NCBI RefSeq assembly: GCF_000422505.1
Contig: NZ_KE383867.1
Location: 252,494 to 316,493, forward strand
DNA length: 64,000 nucleotides
Direction of reading: 5' to 3'
Origin: Paenibacillus pinihumi DSM 23905 = JCM 16419
GTDB lineage: Bacteria; Bacillota; Bacilli; Paenibacillales; Paenibacillaceae
Positions 43,227-53,375 of this stretch are shown piece after piece. A program made the position numbers and the translations under genes. Under the pieces are notes generated by a model. That model was not told where the DNA came from. It saw only the letters and a list, made by a program, of their open reading frames with translations, and did no database searches. Within the stretch, counting starts at the first letter, position 1. Each line of letters starts with the position of its first letter.

Positions 43227-44183
43227 ATGTATCAAGGAAACGCTATCAAAACAGTCAGGGGCACTGGTTTAATCCAACGGCTGAAAGATCAAAAATGGTT
43301 ATTTTTGCTTATGCTGCCTGCCTTACTTGCGACATTGTTTTTTTCCTACGGTCCGATGTTTGGTCTGTATATGGCGTTTATTAACTATCAGCCCGGGGGC
43401 GGAACGTTCTTAGAGCAATTTTTCGGTTCAGAGTTCGTCGGCCTGAGATGGTTTGAGTATTTCTTTACGACTGGTGATTTTTACAGGGTTATGCGCAACA
43501 CGCTGGCAACAAGCCTGTTGTCCCTGTTCTTCGGATTTCCGGCGCCAATTTTGCTGGCCCTGGTGCTGAACGAAGCGAAACAAGGATTCTTTAAACGCTT
43601 TACACAAACGGTTTCATACCTGCCTCACTTTATTTCCTGGGTTATTGCAGCCAATATTATTGTTACTATGCTTTCCTCCGAAGGGATGATTAACAGCATT
43701 CTGGTAACGCTGGGCATCATCAAGGAACCGATTGCCTTCCTGCAAAACGGGCCTTTGTTCTGGTGGATTATCGCATTATCGAATATGTGGAAGGAAATGG
43801 GCTTTAGTGCGATCATGTATCTGGCCGCCATTTCTGCCATCAACCCTGAGTTGTATGAAGCAGCGAGAGTGGATGGAGCGAGCCGCTTCCGCCAAATGTT
43901 TCATATTACGCTGCCATCCTTGCGTCCAACAATCGTGATTCTGGCGATTCTGGCTATCGGGGGCATTCTGAACGCGGGATTCGATCAGCAATATTTGCTG
44001 CAAAATAATACGGTTCTTGAATACTCGGAAGTTATCGATATTTATGCTTATAAATACGGATTGCAGAACAGCATGTTCTCCTACGGGGCGGCTGTAGGGA
44101 TGTTCAAATCGGTGGTCGCATTTATTCTTGTCATTATCGTCAACCAGATTGCCAAGAAAATGAACGATCAAGCGTTGTTTTAA
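43227..44183 (+). CDS. Lpl-type sugar ABC permease (LplB-like)
   Basis: This 318-residue membrane protein has six helices. Its start, KWLFLLMLPALLATLFFSYG with MFGLYMAFINYQP, is characteristic of the LplB/YtcP permease group that imports complex polysaccharide fragments. The EAA coupling loop is ELYEAARVDGASRFRQMFHITLPS. AGGAGGAG precedes the ATG. The partner permease starts 27 bp on. No ATPase is encoded nearby, so a shared ATPase is expected. Confidence 0.9.
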   Translation: MYQGNAIKTVRGTGLIQRLKDQKWLFLLMLPALLATLFFSYGPMFGLYMAFINYQPGGGTFLEQFFGSEFVGLRWFEYFFTTGDFYRVMRNTLATSLLSLFFGFPAPILLALVLNEAKQGFFKRFTQTVSYLPHFISWVIAANIIVTMLSSEGMINSILVTLGIIKEPIAFLQNGPLFWWIIALSNMWKEMGFSAIMYLAAISAINPELYEAARVDGASRFRQMFHITLPSLRPTIVILAILAIGGILNAGFDQQYLLQNNTVLEYSEVIDIYAYKYGLQNSMFSYGAAVGMFKSVVAFILVIIVNQIAKKMNDQALF

Positions 44184-44210
44184 GACAAAAATTGGAGAGG
44201 AGCGCTTGAG

Positions 44211-45101
44211 ATGGTTTTGGAAAAATACGGGGATTATATATTTAAGTTTTTTGTCTATCTCTTTTTGGTCGTGGTTCTGCTTACAACGTTCCTGCCATTC
44301 TGGAACATTCTAGTTCTATCCTTGAATAGTGCTGGCGACACCGTACGTGGCGGCGTGTACTTCTGGCCAAGGGATATTACCTTTAGCAGCTATCAGCAAA
44401 TTTTGAATGACACCGAGATTTTGAACGGAATTTGGGTAACGATTAAGCGTACTATCGTTGGTACACCGTTGTCTGTAATGGTTATTACGATGCTGGCGTA
44501 CCCGCTGAGCCGCAGGCATCTGGTCGGACGCAAAGGATTTAACTTATACTTTATCTTTACGATGTACTTCGGTGGCGGACTGATCCCATACTATATGGTG
44601 CTTAAAGCGCTGAACATGATCGATACGTTCTCCGTTTTCATTCTGCCAGGCCTGATGAACGTGTTCTATATGATTATTGTACGGACCTTTATGGAGGGGC
44701 TTCCGATAGAAGTAGAAGAGTCTGCTAAAGTAGACGGAGCGAATGATCTGACGATTTTCTTCCGCATCATTCTCCCGTTGACTACACCTGTACTTGCGAC
44801 AATCGGATTGTTCCAGGCGATCGGACACTGGAATTCCTGGTTTGACTCTTACGCTTTCACGTATAGCAATGACCTGAAAACCTTGCAGGCTGTGCTTGTT
44901 AAAATTTTGAACCAGTTCCAGACAGGCGGTATGGTATCCTCGGCACAGATGCTGGCTGATTCCGCCAAGCGTACCGCGGTGTCCAGCGATACTATCCGGA
45001 TGGCGGCGACGATGGTTGCGACCTTGCCGATTGTCATTGTATATCCGTTCCTGCAGAAGTATTTTGTCAAAGGGATGACACTTGGTGCTGTTAAGAGTTA
45101 A
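44211..45101 (+). CDS. Lpl-type sugar ABC permease (LplC-like)
   Basis: This is the second permease, 296 residues and six helices. It starts with the family-typical LTTFLPFWNILVLSLNSAGD; the EAA loop is EVEESAKVDGANDLTIFFRIILPLTTP and the end is KYFVKGMTLGAVKS. It forms the channel with the preceding gene product. A hairpin separates it from the receptor gene. Confidence 0.9.
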   Translation: MVLEKYGDYIFKFFVYLFLVVVLLTTFLPFWNILVLSLNSAGDTVRGGVYFWPRDITFSSYQQILNDTEILNGIWVTIKRTIVGTPLSVMVITMLAYPLSRRHLVGRKGFNLYFIFTMYFGGGLIPYYMVLKALNMIDTFSVFILPGLMNVFYMIIVRTFMEGLPIEVEESAKVDGANDLTIFFRIILPLTTPVLATIGLFQAIGHWNSWFDSYAFTYSNDLKTLQAVLVKILNQFQTGGMVSSAQMLADSAKRTAVSSDTIRMAATMVATLPIVIVYPFLQKYFVKGMTLGAVKS

Positions 45102-45145
45102 TATCGTATAAGTTTTGCACGATTAAAAGTAAATAGGGTAAACAA

Positions 45146-45174
45146 CATGGCTGCCGGGGATCTCGGCAGCCATG
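45146..45174 (+). other. Hairpin between permease and receptor genes
   Basis: A perfect 11-bp stem CATGGCTGCCG/CGGCAGCCATG with loop GGGATCT has no T run. It stands just upstream of the receptor gene and could shield the 5' end of a processed receptor mRNA. Confidence 0.65.
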
Positions 45175-45250
45175 AAGGGAGGTGAGCGTCGGGCGTTTGC
45201 TTCGCAGTTTTGCAGGAATACTATCATGGATTTACTTAGGAGGAATCAGG

Positions 45251-46852
45251 GTGTCTACTAAAAACAAATGGATGAAAATTAGCCTTGTTGTTGCATTGGT
45301 TTCCAGCTTACTTGTTGGATGCGCTTCCAATAAAGGCGACACAAAAACAGGTTCAGATACAGACGGACCGATTACGCTTTCCTGGTTTGATTCGAATACG
45401 AAGGGCGAGCCGTTCACCGATGCCGTCGCTCAAGAGATTACAAAACGTACCGGCGTAAAAGTGGAAATTCAACAGCCGACCGGTAACCCGACGGAGAAGC
45501 TGAGCCTGATGCTTGCAAGTGGCGATTATCCGGATGTCGTAGTGATGAGCAGAGGGGATGCCTCAATGGATAAATACATTTCCACTGGCGCATTCATTCC
45601 GCTGAATGAACTCATCGATCAGCATGGATCTGATATCAAAGAAATGTATGGCGATACACTGATCAAAACCCGCTATACAGACGGTAAAAACTACTACCTT
45701 GCCAATTGGTACTCGCTCGACAGCGACCCGGTATTCGGTATGCTGATGAGACGTAATCTGGTGCAAGAGCTGGCTCCGGACAAAGCGGATGGAAGCCAAC
45801 CGCTGACAACAGAAGAATTCGAAGCTCTGTTGAAAGATTTCAAGAGCAAGCATAAGCAAATTGATGGCAAAGAGTCCATTCCTTTGACAATGAACGGAGA
45901 GAACATGGGTGCAAACCTGGGTGCGTTCAAAGGGATTTGGGGAATGAAAACTTATTACGAAAACAATGGCAAGCTGGAATATGACGTGAAAGATCCGAAG
46001 TACCGTGAAATGGTGCTGTACATGAACAACCTGTACAGACAAGGTCTGATTGAGAAAGAATTCGCGATCAGCAAAAAGCAAACATGGGAGCAAAAGTTGG
46101 CTGGAGGACATGTCTTCTCCACTGCAGGCGCTTTCTGGGATCCGGGTAACGGTAATACCGCTCTGAAGAAAGACGGCGGCGAGGAAAACCAGTTGTTTGC
46201 TTATAAAGTGATTGCACCAGGCGTTGATCCTGCACAAACAACGTTCGGACCGAGAAGTTCCCTTGGATGGGATGCAATCGGTATTACCAAGAACAACAAG
46301 CATCCTGAAGCTACAATGAAGCTGTTCAACTTCCTTGCAAGCGAAGAAGGCCAGCACTTGCTGCTGTGGGGTCTGGAAGGCAAAGACTGGAACCGTGTAG
46401 ACGGCAAAAAAGTTCCGAACGAAGAACTGCTGCAAAGTTTTAAGGACAACTGGGACGATGCTGTGAAGAAGTCTGGCGTGCGCAAATGGCTGTGGTTCAT
46501 CAAGAACGGTCTGGATACCGAAGGCCAGCCATATGATATGACGGTTAAATATGAGCGTAATGAAGTTGATAAGCATGCAATTGCAAGTCTTGGAGATTCC
46601 ACATGGGATACGGCTCCATACGACAACCTGAACCCTGACGGCGGTACGCCAGAGGCTCTGATTGCACAGAAAGTAAAAGATATTATGGATCAAAGCGTGA
46701 CTAAAGTGATTATCGCACCAAGCGAAAAAGAAGCTAACGCAATCTTTGATAAAATGCTGGAAGACATGAAAAAAGCTGGCGACAGCAAAGTTGAAGAAAT
46801 TATCAACAAGAAATATGAAGAGCGCATGAAGCTTTGGTCTGCCAAAGAATAA
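45251..46852 (+). CDS. Lpl-type substrate-binding lipoprotein
   Basis: This 533-residue lipoprotein has a signal peptide and lipobox (LLVGC, Cys24). It is a large SBP of the LplA-like group that binds longer oligosaccharides: ITLSWFDSNTKGEPFTDAVA, MLASGDYPDVVVMS and LGWDAIGITKNNKHPEATMK are visible. GTG at 45251 is chosen because TAGGAGGAATCAGG precedes it and the signal peptide then starts correctly; the frame is open further back to 45182. The gene is followed 13 bp later by a glycosidase, tying transport to breakdown. Confidence 0.9.
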   Translation: MSTKNKWMKISLVVALVSSLLVGCASNKGDTKTGSDTDGPITLSWFDSNTKGEPFTDAVAQEITKRTGVKVEIQQPTGNPTEKLSLMLASGDYPDVVVMSRGDASMDKYISTGAFIPLNELIDQHGSDIKEMYGDTLIKTRYTDGKNYYLANWYSLDSDPVFGMLMRRNLVQELAPDKADGSQPLTTEEFEALLKDFKSKHKQIDGKESIPLTMNGENMGANLGAFKGIWGMKTYYENNGKLEYDVKDPKYREMVLYMNNLYRQGLIEKEFAISKKQTWEQKLAGGHVFSTAGAFWDPGNGNTALKKDGGEENQLFAYKVIAPGVDPAQTTFGPRSSLGWDAIGITKNNKHPEATMKLFNFLASEEGQHLLLWGLEGKDWNRVDGKKVPNEELLQSFKDNWDDAVKKSGVRKWLWFIKNGLDTEGQPYDMTVKYERNEVDKHAIASLGDSTWDTAPYDNLNPDGGTPEALIAQKVKDIMDQSVTKVIIAPSEKEANAIFDKMLEDMKKAGDSKVEEIINKKYEERMKLWSAKE

Positions 46853-46865
46853 GGAGGTAAGGTAA

Positions 46866-48914
46866 ATGACAGAAGGCAATATCAGAATTGACGTTGAGCA
46901 ATCGTCTTCTCTTCTCCGTCTGGATAATGGAAGTGCATCTGTCCAGTTCGATCTTCAGCAAGGAACTACAACCTATACAGGAGCAAATGGCACCGAGGTT
47001 CGCGATGCATCGGTTCAGTTCAGATGGCAGGGACGCATGGTCGGCACCCGTAACTATCAGAAGCATACATTGACCGGAACGCCTGCCCAGGTAGAGGATG
47101 GCTTTGGCAAGGGCCTTCATGTCACGATTCTGCATGAAATGGAAGATGCCACCCTGCCATCACTTTTACAGCACTGTTTCCTGTATGAGGAAGGAAGCTT
47201 CGTCCTGATCCGGGCGGAGCTCTCCAGCTCCGAGCAGTTGAAGATCAACCGGTTTGCCGTCATTCAGTCGTCTTCTGTCATTACACCTGCCGAAAGTTCA
47301 GGGGATGATGACCTGACGGTCCTGCGTGTGCCGTTCGATAACGACAAGTGGGTACGCTATGCGGCGTACACCCTGCCATGCGAGACGGAGAGCTATGAAG
47401 CGTCTGCTATCTACCGCCGGGAGAGCCGTCAGGGAATCGTTGTTGGTTCTCTGACACATGAGCTGTGGAAGACAGGCATCCGGGTAAAGGGGAACGCTTC
47501 CGGCCAGATTGAAAATCTGGAGGTGTTCGGAGGAGCAGCTTCCGAATTGACCCGTGATTCCCTGCCGCATGGCTACGTTACCGGCAGCAAGATTGTATCG
47601 CCGCTCGTGTGGCTTGGCTTCGACACGGATTATCGCGACGGGCTGGAGGCATTCGGACGAGCGAACGCAGTCGTTGCGCCTGCGCTGGAATGGAAGGAAG
47701 GCGTCCCGTTTGGTTGGAACAGCTGGTCTGCTGCGGCAGACCAGCTGGATTACGACCTTTATACGGCAACAAGCAATTTCTTTAAAACGGACGTACCTTT
47801 GTTCCGCAATGAAGACAAGGTCTATGTCAATTTTGACTCCTTCTGGACCAACCTTTCGAAGCAGCAAATCAAGGATGCGGTCGAGCTTGTCCATAGCAAC
47901 GGCCATAAGGCGGGGACCTATTGGACTCCATTTGCCTTTTGGGGAGGACCAGCAGAGTTTGACCGTGAGGTAGAGGGGACAGAAGGGCGTTACACGTATA
48001 AAGACCTGCTGCTTCGGGATTTGGAAGGTGAAGTGCTGCCTGATTTGGACGGCGGTCTGGCGATTGACCCGACACATCCCGGCACCTTGCAGCGGATCGA
48101 CTGGTACACGGATCGATTCATAGCCGAGGGATTTGATTATATCAAGATGGATTTCATGGGTCATGGCGCTTTGGAAGGAAAGCACTATGATTCCGCGATT
48201 ACGACGGGCATGGCTGCCTACCATTTCGGATTGTCTTACTTGGAAGAACGGTTGTCACCTGAGCGTGTTGGGCGTCCATTCTTCATTAATCTGTCCATCG
48301 CTCCGATATTCCCGCATCAGTTTGCACATAGCCGCCGTGTCTCCTGTGATGCGTTTGGTACACTGCATGATACGGAATACATGCTCAATTCGCTGAGTCA
48401 TGGCTGGTGGCTGAACGATTCTGTGTACCGGTTTAATGATCCGGACCACTGCGTGCTGTACAAAAGCTATAACCATGAAGCAACAACGAGGGAAGAAGGC
48501 AGAAGTCGCCTGAATGCCTCGGTCATTTCCGGAACGGTATTTTTGCTTGGGGATGACTATCGGGTGGAGGAGGCTGCATCGCGTGCCAGAGAATGGCTGT
48601 CGAATGAGTCTGTCCTTGAGGTTGCGCGTCTTGGCAAAACCTTTGTCCCGGTAGAAAGCCCGGTCCAGGAAGGCTCGACAAATGTCTTTGCCTTGCATGA
48701 GGACCAGCATAAGGTCTATGTAGCTGTCTTCAACTATAATGCCGCACAGCCTGCTGTCCGCAATATTGATTTGCAGCGGCTTGGACTGGATGCTGGAGCA
48801 AAATATCGGATCTTCGATCTGTGGGAACAGACGGATAAGGAAGGACAAGGCAATCTGAGCGTGGATTTGGAACCCGCCCAGTCAAAGCTGTTCAGAATTG
48901 AAATTAAGAACTGA
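46866..48914 (+). CDS. Intracellular clan GH-D-like glycosidase (alpha-galactosidase type)
   Basis: This 682-residue protein has no signal peptide, so it should act on imported oligosaccharides. An N-terminal beta-sandwich (to about 270) is followed by a (beta/alpha)8 barrel from FGWNSWSAAADQ. Asp429 (YIKMDF) matches the clan GH-D nucleophile and Asp495 (RRVSCDAFG) is a candidate acid/base. A C-terminal sheet ends with QSKLFRIEIKN. The SLH-anchored protein encoded next is a close relative in the catalytic part, sharing FGWNSW, DPTHPG and AHSRR-SCD. AAGGAGG lies before the ATG. Confidence 0.77.
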   Translation: MTEGNIRIDVEQSSSLLRLDNGSASVQFDLQQGTTTYTGANGTEVRDASVQFRWQGRMVGTRNYQKHTLTGTPAQVEDGFGKGLHVTILHEMEDATLPSLLQHCFLYEEGSFVLIRAELSSSEQLKINRFAVIQSSSVITPAESSGDDDLTVLRVPFDNDKWVRYAAYTLPCETESYEASAIYRRESRQGIVVGSLTHELWKTGIRVKGNASGQIENLEVFGGAASELTRDSLPHGYVTGSKIVSPLVWLGFDTDYRDGLEAFGRANAVVAPALEWKEGVPFGWNSWSAAADQLDYDLYTATSNFFKTDVPLFRNEDKVYVNFDSFWTNLSKQQIKDAVELVHSNGHKAGTYWTPFAFWGGPAEFDREVEGTEGRYTYKDLLLRDLEGEVLPDLDGGLAIDPTHPGTLQRIDWYTDRFIAEGFDYIKMDFMGHGALEGKHYDSAITTGMAAYHFGLSYLEERLSPERVGRPFFINLSIAPIFPHQFAHSRRVSCDAFGTLHDTEYMLNSLSHGWWLNDSVYRFNDPDHCVLYKSYNHEATTREEGRSRLNASVISGTVFLLGDDYRVEEAASRAREWLSNESVLEVARLGKTFVPVESPVQEGSTNVFALHEDQHKVYVAVFNYNAAQPAVRNIDLQRLGLDAGAKYRIFDLWEQTDKEGQGNLSVDLEPAQSKLFRIEIKN

Positions 48915-48922
48915 GAGGTAGG

Positions 48923-51900
48923 ATGAAGATGAACGCATTGAAAATGAAAACTTTCAAAATGGTCATCGCCTCCTTGCTGGCTGTACTGCTGCTGCCCGTT
49001 ACCCCGTTTTTTACAACGGGGAATGCGGCGGCGGCAGAGACAGCTGCCTTGTCTTTTGAGGCGGAGGCAACGATTAATACATTGACTGGAAATGCAAGCG
49101 CTAGCAATTGTGAGGCCTGCTCCGGCGGAAAAAAAGTAGGGGGCCTGTATCAGGGCGCTTCTCTGCAATTTAATGATGTGGTTGTTCCTGAAAGCGGTGT
49201 ATACAAGATGACCGTATCTTATCTTTCAGGTGATCCAAGGCCTTTTTCTGTAAGCGCTAACGGCGGAGAACTGGAAACATATAATCCTCCGAAGATGGAG
49301 AATTGGGATACTGTCGGCCAATATACACTTGAAATTCTGTTAAATGAAGGCGCTAACACAATTCTGATCAGCGACGGCGGCGGCTACTCCCCGGACATCG
49401 ACAAAATTGATTTGGCATTTGCAGGCGGAGATTCTTCCTCTGCCAACTACGAGGCTGAAGCTGAAGCGAATGAACTTTCAGGCAACGCGAAAGTTTCTAA
49501 TTGTACAGCTTGCTCAGGGGGCAAGAAGGTAGGAGACCTCTACGAGGGCTCTTCCGTGAAATTCAATAATGTGCAGGCTGGTACAAGCGGCATCTACAAA
49601 ATGACGGTGTATTACATATCCGGCGATCAGCGGCCTTTTTCTGTAAGCGTTAACGGAGGGGAATTGGAGAACTTTAACCCTCCCAAGACAGAGAGCTGGG
49701 ATGTGGTCGGTCAGTATACGATTGACATTCATCTGAATCAAGGCAGCAACACAATTTTGATCAGCGACGCAGGCGGTTATTCCCCGGATATTGACAAGAT
49801 CAAGATTTCCTATGAAGGCGGCTCCAATCCTGGACCGGGTGACGGGGAAGACGGGGATATCGGTACCCTGATTAGCGAGTCCCAATATGGCGGTGTGACC
49901 ATAGCCAAGTACACGCAAGGTATCGTTGCTTCAACTGGAAAATACAAGGTGCAATATAACACGGCAACCGGCTTTGCGCAGTATACGTGGGGCGGCAAGG
50001 TTATAGCCAAAGGTGTCACAAGCGGTGTTCAAGTGGACAGCCTGGTGAAAAACACCGATTACACGACGCACCAGCTCGATGCTCAGCCTCCGGTATCTTT
50101 CCGGGACGGCATTGGCAAAGGAATTGAAATGACGGTTGTGAACACCAAGGAAGGTCTTCCAACCATGAAGCAAAAGTATTATTTATATGAGAATGCAGAC
50201 CATTTCCTGACGGAGACGATCATTGAGAATGATACGCCTATCAGTACGAACTATCTGGCACCTATTATCGTAGACAGAACGGGTGCAATTGACATTGGCA
50301 GCTATGATGACAACCGGGTGCTGGTGGCACCGTTCGATAACGACATGTGGTCCAGATACCAGTCCAAGTCGATGAATACTTTCCTGAATAACGATCATTA
50401 CATCAGCTCGGAGCTTACAGCCATTTTTGACAATACGAGCCGCAAAGGATTGGTTATTGGATCGGTTACCCATGATACGTAGAAGACAGGCATCTACTGG
50501 AGCGGCAACAACAACCGTTTGAATAAGCTGAATGTATATGGCGGCTTCTCTTCAGAATCTTCGACTCATGACAAACTTGAGCATGGCAAGGTAACGGGTA
50601 CAATCGTCAAATCTCCGAAAGTGATGGTCGGCTACTATTCCGATTATCGCAATGGTATGGAAGCCTATGGCCGTGCCAATGCTGAGATTGCGCCGCCACT
50701 GGCGTTTGGTGAAGGCATTCCTACTGGTGTTCCATTCGGCTGGAACAGCTGGGGCGCGCATGAGCATAAATTGAGCTATGATATTGCGATTCAAACTTCT
50801 GACTATTACAAGGAAAAGCTGCAAAACAACAATTTTATCAACAATGGTGATGTTTATATTAACCTCGATTCCTACTGGGATAATATGAACGATGAGCAGC
50901 TCGGCAACCTGGTTAAGCACATTAAAAAGAATGGCCAGCGTGCAGGCATTTACTATGCTCCATTCGTTTATTGGGGCGACAACATGGAGCAGGAAGTCGA
51001 AGGCTCCGATGGTAAATACACCTATGGGGATATCGTACTTCGTGACCATGAAGGCAATGTATTGCCTACAGTTGACGGTGCATATGCAGTGGACCCTACC
51101 CACCCGGGAACAAAACTGCGGATTGACTACTATATGAACCGTTTCATGTCCCATGGTTTTGAATTTATCAAACTGGACTTCCTGACCCATGGCGCTTTTG
51201 AAGGTGTTCATTACAACAAGGATGCTCATACAGGAATTCAGGCTTACAATGAGGGCATGGCCTACGTCAACGAAGTGCTCGATGGCAAAATGTTTGTCAG
51301 TGCTTCGATTGCGCCGACGTTCCCAAGCCAGTATGCGCACAGCAGACGGATTTCCTGCGATGTTGACGGTACGATCGGCAAGACCGAATATCAATTGAAT
51401 AATCTGACCTACGGCTGGTGGCAGGATGGTACGATCTATCACTACACAGATCCGGACTACATGACCCTGTTGAAGGGCGAGACATTTGAAGCGGCGCAAT
51501 CCCGCGTGACTGCACTTGCCATCTCAGGTACACTTTATTTGGGCTCTGACGATGTCAGAAACACAAAAGCACAAGAGCTGATGGAAAAACTGATGACCAA
51601 CCCGGCTGTCAATAATGTTGCGAAGATCGGGAAAGCATTCCGTCCGCTCGAAGGCAACACAGGCCAGAGTGCAGCTGATATGTTCCTTCTTGAAGATAAA
51701 GGTGCTTATTACGCGGCATTGTTCAACTATGCGAATGCTCCTGCAGAGCGTACATTGAGCTATACCCGTGCCGGTATTCCGGTTGCAGACAAGTATACTG
51801 TTACCAACCTCTGGACGGGGGAAGAGAAGACGCTGAGTTTTGTTGATATGCAAAGTCAACTTAAGGTGTCTCTGAAAGCTTATGAATCCGCTCTATATAA

Positions 51901-53206
51901 AATTGTACCTAACAACAATTATTATCCGAGCGGCCCTTCATCTGCTGGAGGCACAGGAGGACAACCGGAGGGACAGGGAAGCAAGCCTTCCCTCCCAACG
52001 GGAATTACACCGGCTGCAGGCACCAAGCTGGAATTGACCAGCACACTGAAGCCGAAGGAAATTGCCAATGGCCACCTGCTTGCAGCACTGGATGTGGACA
52101 AAGCACTGGCAGAGCTGAAGGCAGCGAAAGAGGGAACGGACAGCTTTATTGTTCATGTTCCTGTGGATAAAAGCGCAAGCCAAATTACGTTCGAGCTGGA
52201 TACCCGCATCGTGAAAGAAGCGGCAGCAAGGGGAAGCAAAAAAGCTCAATTGATTGTTGTCAGCAGCCTTGGCAGCTACAATCTGCCGCTTGATGCAATC
52301 CAGCTGGATAATATCAAGCAAGTTAAAGTAACGCTGGGCAAGAAGGCCGGAGAAGTAAAGCCGGCGCTTGCAGAAAGCGGATTTACAGCACTTGCAGGCG
52401 TTTCTTTTGAAGTTTCTCTGATTGATCAAGAAGGAAAAACGTCAGAGTGGAAGCCTGCCAGCCCGGTCTTTGCAGATCAGACGTTTGCTGCGGGCAAACT
52501 GGACCCTGCTCAAACAGCCGTATTAAAGCTTGCTGCATCGGGTGTGTGGACGCCAGTTCCTGCAACTTTTGCCCTCCAGCCGGACGGCAGCTATTTCGCA
52601 GTTGTTCATCAACTGGGCAGTGGCGACTATGCGCTTGTGCAAGGGGACAAATCCTTTGCTGACCTGCAGGGCCACTGGGCGCAGGCTATCATAGAGAAGC
52701 TTGCTTCCAAAGCGCTTGTGCAAGGCACAAAGGCGGATGCATTCACACCAGAAGCTCCGGTAACACGCGGACAAATTGTTCACCTGCTAGTTCGCGGCCT
52801 GGGCTTGTCTGAATACCAGGGGACAGCATCCTTTAAAGATGTACAAGGAGCGGCGCTGCAAAATGATTTGAACGCGGCTGTTGCCGCTGGTCTGGTACAA
52901 GGGTATGCCAACGGACTGTTCCGTCCGGAGCAGCCGGTGAGCCGTGAAGAACTGGCCGTAATGTTCTCGCGTGCGATCGCTCTGACAGATCGGATCGACA
53001 CTTCCGCGAATCACAACCAGCAGCTGCAATTCAAAGATGCCGGGGAGATCAGCAGTTGGGCGATCCAGGCTGTGCAAGATGGAGTGGCAGCAGGATTGTT
53101 CAAGCATGACAGCAGTCTGAACCTTCGTCCTGGCGATCAGGCCAGCCGTGCTGAGGCAGCTGCGATCCTGGACCGCTTCCTGCAAGCAGTGAAGCTGGCA
53201 GATTAA
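48923..53206 (+). pseudogene. SLH-anchored clan GH-D-like glycosidase interrupted by one in-frame TAG
   Basis: The reading frame is one gene of 1427 codons broken only at codon 520 (TAG, 50480-50482). The stop replaces a Trp found in the paralogue at 46866 (THELWKTG there, THDT-stop-KTG here), so TGG to TAG is likely. Order: signal peptide (1-38), two tandem CBM6/35-like modules (about 47-170 and 173-301; SNC-ACSGGKKVG in each), catalytic region (about 310-990, FGWNSWGAHEHK, Asp752 in FIKLDF, Asp813 in RRISCDVDG), Gly-rich linker, unassigned domain, and three SLH domains (about 1242-1427). It was built as a cell-surface enzyme. The downstream part has no own start site or signal peptide. Sequencing error or read-through remain possible. 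Confidence 0.8.
50480..50482 (+). other. In-frame TAG breaking the SLH-anchored glycosidase
   Basis: The bases read CAT GAT ACG TAG AAG ACA GGC, and the frame is open on both sides for 519 and 907 codons. A TGG codon here would restore the conserved Trp seen in the neighbouring paralogue. Confidence 0.9.
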
Positions 53207-53272
53207 GACCTTAGCCAATGTACAACCGCAAATTTTCATAGTCATCTGAAAGCCCAAACAGAACCGATCATC

Positions 53273-53316
53273 AAAGAGCCTTCATCTCCCATACAGCGGA
53301 GGTGAAGGCTCTTTGC
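53273..53316 (+). terminator. Terminator after the SLH glycosidase
   Basis: A 17-bp stem AAAGAGCCTTCATCTCC/GGAGGTGAAGGCTCTTT (one G-T) with loop CATACAGC ends in CTTTG. It sits between converging genes and may work on both strands. Confidence 0.82.
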
Positions 53317-53375
53317 CTGGTATACTTTCTTGTAATATCCCTCTGGACGGTTATTTGCGTTAGCTCTATAAGCCG

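Noticed and set aside
45563-46879. A 438-codon open frame on the minus strand opposite the Lpl-type receptor gene.
   Set aside because: It runs antisense to a gene with lipobox and family motifs; composition is Cys- and Phe-rich and patternless.
50519-53206. A separate 895-codon gene starting after the TAG at 50480.
   Set aside because: It is in the same frame as the upstream part, begins without ribosome site or signal peptide, and starts in the middle of a glycosidase domain; it is the second half of one broken gene.
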